Shown here: one piece after another, positions 44,276 to 51,197 of the stretch
How positions within the stretch are numbered: position 1 is the stretch's first letter
Layout of the letters: each line of letters opens with the position of its first letter
Assembly (NCBI GenBank): GCA_050250665.1
Contig: JBFWOF010000032.1
Span: forward strand, 9,309-73,308
Reading direction: 5' to 3'
DNA: 64,000 nucleotides
Source: JADKFD01 sp050250665
GTDB lineage: Bacteria > Pseudomonadota > Gammaproteobacteria > Xanthomonadales > SZUA-5
Position numbers and translations under genes: made by a program
Notes under the pieces: model-generated
Seen by the model: the letters and a program-made list of their open reading frames with translations, nothing else
Told to the model about the DNA's origin: nothing
Databases searched by the model: none

Positions 44276-45127
44276 TCAAACCCAGGCCAGAACGCGGTTT
44301 GCGCGTCTGGAGTATCCGATGAAGCCATTGATGTTGAGGCGCACGTCGGATGCGTGCCCCCGGGCCTGGAAGACGGAGTGAACGTTTGCCGCAGCGAACA
44401 ACAACATGTCGCCAGAGCTTGGGACAATGTCGAGGTAGGGAACCTCGTGCAGTTCGGCGAAATCGATTGGGTAGCCGCCCGCGTGGATGCCTCGTTCCCG
44501 GAGCCAGTGAGCCGTGGGCACGAGATCGTAGAGGCGAACACAACTGGCTTTGCCGTCGGGGTGGCGCGGATAGAAATTGACCGCGATGGGGTGTGTGACG
44601 TCGCTGTACTCGCGGCCGGAGTGACGCACTTGTGGCCAATCGGTATGAGCCTTGAGCACCAGTTGCTCGATGCAGGAATCGTCCCAGATCGTGGCCCGAT
44701 GGGTGGGTGAGGGTACACCGTTGATGTAGGCAGGCCGAAAACGGTGTCCCGCGTCTTCGATGGCGTCGTACAACAGTCGAAAGACGTTGTTTGCGCCCTC
44801 GAACAACAGCTCCGCGTAGCCGTTGTTTCGCAGATAGTCGAGCAACATGGCCGCCGTGTCCTTCATGAACGCATTGGTGCCGACCATTCGTCCGGAGACT
44901 CCATCGCTGCGTTGATAGAGTCCTGGGCTGCGCATGAAGTTATCGAAGATGCGCGAGCAGTCCTGGTCGCTCGCAACGCGTTTGATCAGCACTGCGCTCA
45001 GGCGGCCGTCGAAGAGCCCGTCCAGATGTTCGTCCAGGCTGGCGAGGTCGGTCTCGACGAGCGCGGGCGCACGAGCGGGAGCGCTGACATCAAGGGACTC
45101 GTTCCAGGGCGTGACAAGGCTGTTCAT
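44276..45127 (-). CDS. 2-oxoglutarate/Fe(II)-dependent oxygenase-like protein
   Basis: The 283-aa protein has a plausible facial triad: HxD at His161-Asp163 (KAHTDWPQ) and a distal His250 in ANVHSVF, followed by Arg263 in DVRLNINGFIGY for 2-oxoglutarate. Presence of Asp rather than Gly in HxD points to hydroxylation, not halogenation. The start at 45127 (ATG) is two bases from the previous stop. The substrate is unknown; an acyl or lipid headgroup would fit the operon. Confidence 0.7.
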   Translation of the reverse strand: MNSLVTPWNESLDVSAPARAPALVETDLASLDEHLDGLFDGRLSAVLIKRVASDQDCSRIFDNFMRSPGLYQRSDGVSGRMVGTNAFMKDTAAMLLDYLRNNGYAELLFEGANNVFRLLYDAIEDAGHRFRPAYINGVPSPTHRATIWDDSCIEQLVLKAHTDWPQVRHSGREYSDVTHPIAVNFYPRHPDGKASCVRLYDLVPTAHWLRERGIHAGGYPIDFAELHEVPYLDIVPSSGDMLLFAAANVHSVFQARGHASDVRLNINGFIGYSRRANRVLAWV

Positions 45128-45129
45128 GT

Positions 45130-46095
45130 TCAAGTGGCGCTCGCTGCGAGTGGATGGGCTGGGGCGGTCATCACCTGGGCCAGGAAGCGAGTGACCAGTT
45201 CGGCGACTTGTACGGGCGCCTCAAGCATCGGCAAGTGCCCCACGCCGTCGCAGACCTGAAGGTCGGCGCGGGGCATGGCCTCAAGGAGCGCCGAGCTGGC
45301 GCGCACGTCAAACACCGCGTCCTCCCGGCCCCAGATCACCAGCGCAGGTGCAAGTACCCTGGAATAGACGCATGGCAAGCCGAGGCTGCGCTCGTATGCC
45401 TGATACATCCGTGCAAGGTGCGTTCGCCGCTGACTGAAGTGCGCACATAGCCAAGCTCTGACTACGTGCGGCGTGTACGGCGGCCGCTGCATGATCATCC
45501 GGAAAAGGATGTCGAAGTCGCTCTGGTCTTCGATCAGGAAGGGATTGCATCCCGCGGCGGCCTGACGGTCCAGCGATTCGACTTGCGCACCAGGAACGCC
45601 AGCGGGGCTCAGCAGGGTGATCGAGGCGATGCGTTCTGGGTGCTCGGCGGCGACTGTGGCCGCGATCAGCCCACCCATGGAGCTGCCCACGAGGTGCACG
45701 CGGTCGATCTGTTGCGTGTCCAGCATGGCAATCGTGCGCCGCGCATGCCCCTGGATGCCATAGTCGAGCGTTGGATCGCTTGGATTTCGGCCGTGGCCGC
45801 CGAGGTCCGGGATCAGCAGGCGATAGCCTGCCGGAAGAAGCCGAGCGAATCTCAGCCAGATCGACTTGTCGCCGCTGAACCCGTGCAATAGCAATATTGC
45901 CGGCATGGGCGGGGCACCGCGTTCATAGCCATCAAGGCAACTCTCACCTGCGCGATAGGTTGTCGTTCTGAAGCCACCGAGCAGGGCCGTGCCAAGTTCT
46001 GCGATTCGACTGACCCAGTGACCAATACGCGCCTTGCCACCGCCGGATATCCGTGTGGCCGCAGTGCCCGAACGTATTCGAAGTAGATTGCTCAC
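45130..46095 (-). CDS. Alpha/beta hydrolase
   Basis: The 321-aa hydrolase has the oxyanion segment LLLHGFSGDKSIW, the nucleophile elbow GSSMGG, the acid in VIWGREDAVFD and the catalytic His in CDGVGHLPMLEAP. The family covers esterases, acyl-ACP thioesterases and lipases. The N-terminal helix SNLLRIRSGTAATRIS could be amphipathic. Its start overlaps the polyprenol-kinase-like gene by ATGA. Confidence 0.87.
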   Translation of the reverse strand: MSNLLRIRSGTAATRISGGGKARIGHWVSRIAELGTALLGGFRTTTYRAGESCLDGYERGAPPMPAILLLHGFSGDKSIWLRFARLLPAGYRLLIPDLGGHGRNPSDPTLDYGIQGHARRTIAMLDTQQIDRVHLVGSSMGGLIAATVAAEHPERIASITLLSPAGVPGAQVESLDRQAAAGCNPFLIEDQSDFDILFRMIMQRPPYTPHVVRAWLCAHFSQRRTHLARMYQAYERSLGLPCVYSRVLAPALVIWGREDAVFDVRASSALLEAMPRADLQVCDGVGHLPMLEAPVQVAELVTRFLAQVMTAPAHPLAASAT

Positions 46096-46859
46096 GACGC
46101 CATCACCGCGGTCGGCAGGAGCGCCATCAACAGGAGCGGACCCAGAAGAATGATGGTCATGTTGTCCATTCCGCGCGGGGACATTGCTTCGAGAAGCGTC
46201 ATCGCGACGGCATAGACCAAAACACAGATCGCCAGAGGCACATCGACACCGCCGTGCGCTGTGCCCAACATGGTCAGCGCTACCGCGCCGGCAAACACGA
46301 AAACAGTGAGTGAGCCGGCTAGCGATTTGGTGTTCCGCTCACCCCAGAAGAAGTCGCGAACCTGATATGTGTTGCTGCGACCGAGCCAGAGACCGATGGG
46401 TTCGGCGAATCCGTCGCCCAGTGCAACGGTGAAGAACGCCACTTTCACCAGGTGCATCGGGAACATCAGCACTGCCATCACCAGCGCGACATTAGTGGTG
46501 ATCATCGGCATCAGGAAGAAGAACCGACTCTGGGGCGCGTCACGCTCGCGCAAACTGTGCGCGGCGAGGGCATGGATCACTGGCAGGCGGCTGTATGCCG
46601 CCACCCAATAAAGCCCAACCTGCAAGCTGGTGGCCACCAGGACTGACATGAGTAGTTGCCTGTCCGGGAGCACTGCTAGCAGCGGCGCCGTGACAAGCAT
46701 GATGCCAACGTGATTCAGCTTGCGCGTGTACCCGCCGGCCCAACGATAACGGCCCTTCAGATAGGTGCAGACATGGCCAATCAGGATAGGTCCCAGCACC
46801 AAGTAGAGCGCCACGCGCATCCATTGGACGTCGTCGAGGGAATGCGGATTGAGGGGCAC
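46092..46859 (-). CDS. Polyprenol/phytol-kinase or CDP-lipid-like membrane enzyme, first gene of the acyl operon
   Basis: The 255-aa protein has about seven membrane helices. The motifs YTRKLNHV, VALGDGFAEPIG, ERNTKSLAGS and SPRGMDNMTI match the dolichol kinase/phytol kinase/CTP-dependent transferase family. It would phosphorylate a lipid alcohol using CTP. The start is a GTG at 46859; an ATG at residue 14 is the alternative. The promoter-like element at 46922-46949 lies just upstream. Confidence 0.8.
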   Translation of the reverse strand: MPLNPHSLDDVQWMRVALYLVLGPILIGHVCTYLKGRYRWAGGYTRKLNHVGIMLVTAPLLAVLPDRQLLMSVLVATSLQVGLYWVAAYSRLPVIHALAAHSLRERDAPQSRFFFLMPMITTNVALVMAVLMFPMHLVKVAFFTVALGDGFAEPIGLWLGRSNTYQVRDFFWGERNTKSLAGSLTVFVFAGAVALTMLGTAHGGVDVPLAICVLVYAVAMTLLEAMSPRGMDNMTIILLGPLLLMALLPTAVMAS

Positions 46860-46921
46860 GGCGTGTCGATCTCCAGCTTAAATCGCGAACAGCGCGCACA
46901 TTGGCGAGCTGTCGGTATAGG

Positions 46922-46949
46922 AGTATCGTAATCGCATTCTCTACAACAA
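46922..46949 (-). promoter_or_regulatory. Promoter-like element of the 13-gene acyl operon
   Basis: Reading on the minus strand: TTGTTG, 16 bases, GATACT. The same order, with the shared word TGTTGTAGAG, occurs in front of the cdsA-like operon at 54551-54578. It lies 63 bases upstream of the first gene of the operon. Confidence 0.55.
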
Positions 46950-46966
46950 TACAAGCCCTCAACCGA

Positions 46967-46983
46967 GGCGGGGAAACCCCGCC
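46967..46983. terminator. GC hairpin between ribbon-helix-helix gene and acyl operon
   Basis: GGCGGGG-AAA-CCCCGCC forms a perfect 7-bp stem with a 3-base loop, just downstream of the small gene at 46999. There is no T run. It may end or shield that transcript. Confidence 0.45.
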
Positions 46984-46998
46984 GTGACCGGTTCGGAA

Positions 46999-47229
46999 CT
47001 AGCGGACGGCTTTTCTGGGCTGCAAGGGGCGCCCGCTGGCGGCTTCGTAGCGCCGGATATAGTCCCCGAGCACGGTGTCAGTGACGGAGAAGATCGTTTT
47101 CCCTTCCAGCGCGGCAATGATGCGCAGCAACTCCTGCACTTCCTTACGCACGCGAATTGTGGTTTGTTCCTCGGTCGGTACATTGCTGTCGACGACCTTC
47201 AATCCCGATGTCCGATTGATGTCACGCAT
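46999..47229 (-). CDS. Small ribbon-helix-helix-like protein
   Basis: The 76-aa protein contains TTIRVRKEVQELLRIIAALEGKTIFSVTDTVLGDYIRRYEA, a strand followed by two helices like RHH/CopG DNA-binding proteins. GAGGAA precedes the ATG at 47229. It is paired with the unknown gene at 47240, with ten bases between. A regulator or antitoxin-like role is possible. Confidence 0.6.
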   Translation of the reverse strand: MRDINRTSGLKVVDSNVPTEEQTTIRVRKEVQELLRIIAALEGKTIFSVTDTVLGDYIRRYEAASGRPLQPRKAVR

Positions 47230-47239
47230 GCGCGTTCCT

Positions 47240-47710
47240 CTAGGTTGGGTGGTTGCTGCCGGAAGATGCATCCGCAGTTGCCTGCAGATCGCCCAGTCGT
47301 GCGTAGAAGTCGCGACGGATCTCTGCCAGTCCTGCCTTCACGCCCTCGAGACTGATCCCGTCTTCTCGCTGTCGCCATGCGGTCGCCCAATCGTCGGCAT
47401 GAGGGACATGATCGAGTGCGATCTCCAGCGCGGCGGTACAATCCTGTTTCGTGGAATGTATGCGGGACTCGCTGCCGGGAAGGCTCTTGGGTGCAAGCGA
47501 TGCGTCGACGTAGAGCTCGCCTATGCGCACCATTAGGTCTGCACGCAGAACGTGCAGTACAGCCAGTACTCCGCGTGCCGTGCTGCCATCGTCGCGCGAG
47601 CGAATGGCGCGCCACCAGTGTCGGGTCGTTGGCATGCTCTCCGCCGCCAGCGTGTAGGCGTAGATGCGATCCCGAATTGCCTGGTCAGCGGCACTGAGAT
47701 CTGCGTCCAT
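47240..47710 (-). CDS. Unknown 156-aa protein paired with the RHH gene
   Basis: It is mostly helical with two related halves: RHWWRAIRSRDDGSTARGVLAVLHVLRADLMVRIGELYVDA and DDWATAWRQREDGISLEGVKAGLAEIRRDFYARLGDLQA. The halves share the pattern W..A.R.R.DG....GV...L...R.D...R.G.L, which indicates an internal duplication. No family is recognised. Confidence 0.55.
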   Translation of the reverse strand: MDADLSAADQAIRDRIYAYTLAAESMPTTRHWWRAIRSRDDGSTARGVLAVLHVLRADLMVRIGELYVDASLAPKSLPGSESRIHSTKQDCTAALEIALDHVPHADDWATAWRQREDGISLEGVKAGLAEIRRDFYARLGDLQATADASSGSNHPT

Positions 47711-47739
47711 AGGGCTCTACATTTCCTCAACTAGAGATG

Positions 47740-47751
47740 TATAGCGCTATA
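47740..47751. promoter_or_regulatory. 12-bp palindrome TATAGCGCTATA
   Basis: This perfect palindrome lies in the 68-bp gap between the divergent genes at 47710 (minus) and 47779 (plus). The position suits an operator controlling both. Confidence 0.45.
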
Positions 47752-47778
47752 GTAACGATTCCTGTCTGATCTGAAGCC

Positions 47779-49404
47779 GTGCTTTTGTTAAAGCTTGTCA
47801 TTCTTGCGTTCTTGCTGTTTCCGCTTGGTGCGGCTACCGGGTGGTTCGTTGCTCGCCGCGCGATGCAGCGTGCCGACGCTGACTCAATCGCGGCTGACAA
47901 TCAGCAATACAAGGTTGTAAACGGTGTCGTACATGAAGCCCTCAATCCCTTGAATGCGATTCGCGGAATCAGCGAGTTGCTACAGCGCGGTGATCTGGAT
48001 TCCACTGAGTACCGTGCACATCTATTGCGCTTGAACGAGGCCACCGAACTACTCCTGTCGCTCGCAACAAATGCCCAGTTATGCTTTGGAGTCGCATCTG
48101 CGCTGCGCATGGACAGCGTCAACATTCAACGTCTACTCGAGGATCTCCACGGTTCGGCAGTGGCAGTCGCGGCGGTGCGCCGAGTGCATTTCGAGATTCA
48201 CGTGGAGCCAGATGCGCCTGTACTCGCCGTCACGGATGAGTCGCTGGTTCGCAGTTTGCTGGGCAATGTCATCAACCATTGCCTGGCAATCACCGATCAA
48301 GGACACGTTGAGGTCACGCTGCATGCAAGTCACGAAGAAAGGATTCGGATTTCGGTCAGCGACACCGGGCCTAGCCTCGACGATCATGCACTGCGACATG
48401 TGTTCGAGCCCTTCGGATTGGTCGGGCACACCGCCGACGGAAATCCAGTCGGTACCGGGCTCAATCTGCACTCGGCATTTCGCGCCGCACAACTGCTGGG
48501 AGGCCGGTTGACCTGTGAGTCGCGCTTGAACGCAGGCAGCGCGTATTCCATCGACTTGCCGGCCAACGTGCAATCGCGCGGAGTGACCGATCGCTCAAGC
48601 AAGGTCGTGTCATTTGTGGATCACTACGCCAAGCACCGTGCGCAGGTGGGACGCCATCGCGTTCTGGTGATTGAAGACCAGCTCAGCAACGCACACGTGA
48701 TCCAGTCGGCGCTCGAGCGCGCAGGGCATTCCGTCGTCGTCGTGCATGACGGCACGGGCGCGCTGGAACAGTTGGAGGCGATCGACAGCTTCGATCTGGT
48801 CGTGATCGATTTGCGCCTTCCAGACATCGGTGGGCTCGATGTGATGAGGCTGAACCGACTGAGGCATGGGTCGCGGCGGCGATCGCTTCCGTTCATAGTC
48901 ATCACTAGCGAGCGATCGGAGAGAGTGCGCAACCAGTGTCTTGCCGCCGGGGCCTGGGCCTTTCTGCAGAAGCCGGTATCTGCTCAATGCTTGCTCGATG
49001 CCTTGGCAATGGTGAGTGATCGCATGGAACGTCTCGCGCGAGTCCCTACGGTTTCCCACGGACAGATCAGTCAGGCTGCGGTACATCGCAACCTGCTCGC
49101 GGTTGATCCGAGTCGGCGCGTTTCTGACGTTTTCCGCGATCTGCTGACTTACATTCGCGAAATCGAGGGCGCGGCCGTCGTGTCCGACTGGAATAGCGTG
49201 ATTCATCGTACGCGCGCCGTGCGCGGTGCCGCCCACTTGATTGGCGCGGCGCAGATCATGACCGTATCGAGTTCGATACTCGCCTGCAAGTTGGACGAAC
49301 TGCCGGCAAAGTGGCAGGTGCTGCACGAGCGTCTGACCGAGAGCGTCGATGACGCATGGCGCACTCTCACCGGAATGCTGGCGGAGGTGGCTCAACGCGA
49401 ATGA
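47779..49404 (+). CDS. Hybrid histidine kinase with REC and degenerate Hpt
   Basis: The 541-aa protein has one N-terminal membrane helix (LLLKLVILAFLLFPLGAATGWFV) with little periplasmic part. HisKA has His in VVHEALNPLNAI. The HATPase has N box NVINHCLAIT, DTGPS and GTGLNL. The receiver (about 290-410) has Asp in VVIDLRLPD and Lys in LQKPV. A C-terminal Hpt-like domain reads HRTRAVRGAAHLIGA, where the usual phospho-His four residues before the Gly is Arg, so phosphotransfer from this domain may be lost. The start is a GTG at 47779. It may sense membrane state; no partner response regulator is adjacent. Confidence 0.82.
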   Translation: MLLLKLVILAFLLFPLGAATGWFVARRAMQRADADSIAADNQQYKVVNGVVHEALNPLNAIRGISELLQRGDLDSTEYRAHLLRLNEATELLLSLATNAQLCFGVASALRMDSVNIQRLLEDLHGSAVAVAAVRRVHFEIHVEPDAPVLAVTDESLVRSLLGNVINHCLAITDQGHVEVTLHASHEERIRISVSDTGPSLDDHALRHVFEPFGLVGHTADGNPVGTGLNLHSAFRAAQLLGGRLTCESRLNAGSAYSIDLPANVQSRGVTDRSSKVVSFVDHYAKHRAQVGRHRVLVIEDQLSNAHVIQSALERAGHSVVVVHDGTGALEQLEAIDSFDLVVIDLRLPDIGGLDVMRLNRLRHGSRRRSLPFIVITSERSERVRNQCLAAGAWAFLQKPVSAQCLLDALAMVSDRMERLARVPTVSHGQISQAAVHRNLLAVDPSRRVSDVFRDLLTYIREIEGAAVVSDWNSVIHRTRAVRGAAHLIGAAQIMTVSSSILACKLDELPAKWQVLHERLTESVDDAWRTLTGMLAEVAQRE

Positions 49405-49452
49405 TCGGTTTGCCCGTGAGTTGTGATGCGGCGCTACGCTGCCCGAGATCCT

Positions 49453-50337
49453 TCATTCATGGTCCGGCGTCTGCAGCGTCTCACGTACAAACGCTATTGT
49501 TGCCTCAAGTACATCGGCTGCGGCCGCCGACCGCCATGGTGATCCAATCACGTGGGTGCCGTGCCCGAAGGCCAACGCGCGCTTGCGTGGTTCCGGCGTC
49601 CCCAAGGCGGCGAATATCTCGATCATTGCCGACACCGACGCCGTCTGGTCCTGACTATCTGCAGATGCCCAGTAATACGCGAGCAAGAATGGGACGTTCA
49701 CCTTCCGGGCTATGGCGGGAGTCATCCATTCCGCAAAAAGCGAACGAAGGGCGCGGTAGCCATCGCTGTGGATAGACGCGGACCAGTACGACAGTTGGGC
49801 CTCCGAACGTGGATGAGGATCGTGAACGACTCCAGAAGTGGCGCACAACGCATCAAGGTCCTGCGGCTGGCGTGCGCGCACACCTAATGACCAGGCGGCG
49901 ACCGCAGCGACTTCGGTTGGGTACTGTGCAGCCAATATGAAGGCCAGGCTTGCCCCCATCGAAGTGCCGATCAGGACGCATCGCTCGCCGATCTGTGTGC
50001 CGATGTCTAGCGCTTCGCGCGCTGACTCGAGCCAGGTCGTCGCACGGATTCCGCACATGGCATCTACTGACCGTCGCCCGTGGCCGGGAAACCTGGCGAT
50101 GAAGGCGTTTGCAGCAAGCGCGCGCGCCAATCGTTCGGGAGCGTCCGCGGACTCTCCTGGGCCTGCACTGAAGCCATGCAGGTAGACCACCGAGAGCGGC
50201 GTCTTCTGCGGACGTTGAGGGTTGTTCCAGTAAAACCGCGCCTGGTTTCCCGGCTTGATGTCGGCGATGGCGGCCTCTCGACCGGCGAGCCAGGACCCCA
50301 GCCGGGAGAGGCCCTCAGGACGAGGTGGCAAGGGCAT
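49453..50337 (-). CDS. Alpha/beta hydrolase
   Basis: The 294-aa protein has the elbow GTSMGAS, the oxyanion segment YLHGFSAGPGESA and the catalytic His in FGHGTHVIGS. It is of the serine-hydrolase type acting on lipids or esters. Its start lies inside the end of the CPBP gene (23-bp overlap), so it is co-expressed with that gene and the RpfC-like kinase. Confidence 0.83.
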   Translation of the reverse strand: MPLPPRPEGLSRLGSWLAGREAAIADIKPGNQARFYWNNPQRPQKTPLSVVYLHGFSAGPGESADAPERLARALAANAFIARFPGHGRRSVDAMCGIRATTWLESAREALDIGTQIGERCVLIGTSMGASLAFILAAQYPTEVAAVAAWSLGVRARQPQDLDALCATSGVVHDPHPRSEAQLSYWSASIHSDGYRALRSLFAEWMTPAIARKVNVPFLLAYYWASADSQDQTASVSAMIEIFAALGTPEPRKRALAFGHGTHVIGSPWRSAAAADVLEATIAFVRETLQTPDHE

Positions 50338-51187
50338 GACGATCCAGATCGAGCGCGGGATAAGTGAAAAGGAAGAAATGCAGCAAATTCAGTGTCGCGT
50401 GCGCGGCGATTGAAGCGAGCAGTCCGCCTCTGCGATAAGCGATTCCGTAGCCGGATGCCGCCACGACACAGAGCAATGCATAACGCCAGCCTCCGTCGAG
50501 GTGCGCTAGGCCAAAGACAACGGCGGACACCAACAACGCCACGTTGGCCCCTTGGGCGTGGCGGCGAAAGACATGCGTCAGGCCCGACTGGATGTATCCC
50601 CGAAAAACCACCTCTTCGCAGAAGCAGACCAGCAGCACCATGTTGATGGCCCAGATGGCAGCGCCGGGGGGATACTTTGGATCCCAGGCTATCAGCCCGA
50701 TTTCCCATGATATTCCGATGCAGATCGCCGCAGTCACTAGACCAACCGTCGTGCCCATTCTCAATGCTTCTACGCGATTCGCCGCCCAATCGATCCCGGG
50801 CCACGCAGCCATCAGCCAGAGTCCGACCAGCAGCTTGTCAAGATTGAGGTAGGCGCGATGCACCGATGCGCCGGAAGACACCTGCGCATCGAACACCAGT
50901 GGGTTGTTGAAGCCGGGTGCGACGTGTGCGCGCAATGCCAGCGCGAGCAGAACGAAAACCAGGTGCCCCATGATCCTGAGTGCAAACGATCTCGGAGGTT
51001 GAATGGCAACTCCGGCGAGCCCCAGCGCAGCCAGCACTGGCAAAGCTTCCGGACGAAGTTGTTCCGCCACGAACGCGAGCGCGCATCCGGCGACGACGAG
51101 TGCCCATGCGACCTTCTGCAACCGACCGAGCAACAACATCACAAGTGCCGGAAGCAGCATCGACCATGGCAGCGCAACAAAGCCCAT
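50315..51187 (-). CDS. CPBP-family intramembrane metalloprotease
   Basis: The 290-aa protein has about eight membrane helices and the CAAX-protease-like motif CEEVVFRGYI (EEx3R), followed by the conserved segments SAVVFGLAHLD and IAAHATLNL. The family includes Rce1-like proteases and bacteriocin-immunity proteins. GAGG precedes the ATG at 51187. It lies 10 bases after the hybrid kinase stop, in the same operon. Confidence 0.85.
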   Translation of the reverse strand: MGFVALPWSMLLPALVMLLLGRLQKVAWALVVAGCALAFVAEQLRPEALPVLAALGLAGVAIQPPRSFALRIMGHLVFVLLALALRAHVAPGFNNPLVFDAQVSSGASVHRAYLNLDKLLVGLWLMAAWPGIDWAANRVEALRMGTTVGLVTAAICIGISWEIGLIAWDPKYPPGAAIWAINMVLLVCFCEEVVFRGYIQSGLTHVFRRHAQGANVALLVSAVVFGLAHLDGGWRYALLCVVAASGYGIAYRRGGLLASIAAHATLNLLHFFLFTYPALDLDRHALATSS

Positions 51188-51197
51188 CTGCTGCACC

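Noticed and set aside
34796..46859. Acyl operon as an olefin (OleABCD) or aryl polyene cluster.
   Set aside because: There is no OleC-type ligase and the KAS is FabH-like rather than OleA-like; no KAS II/CLF pair, dehydratase or ammonia-lyase for aryl polyenes.
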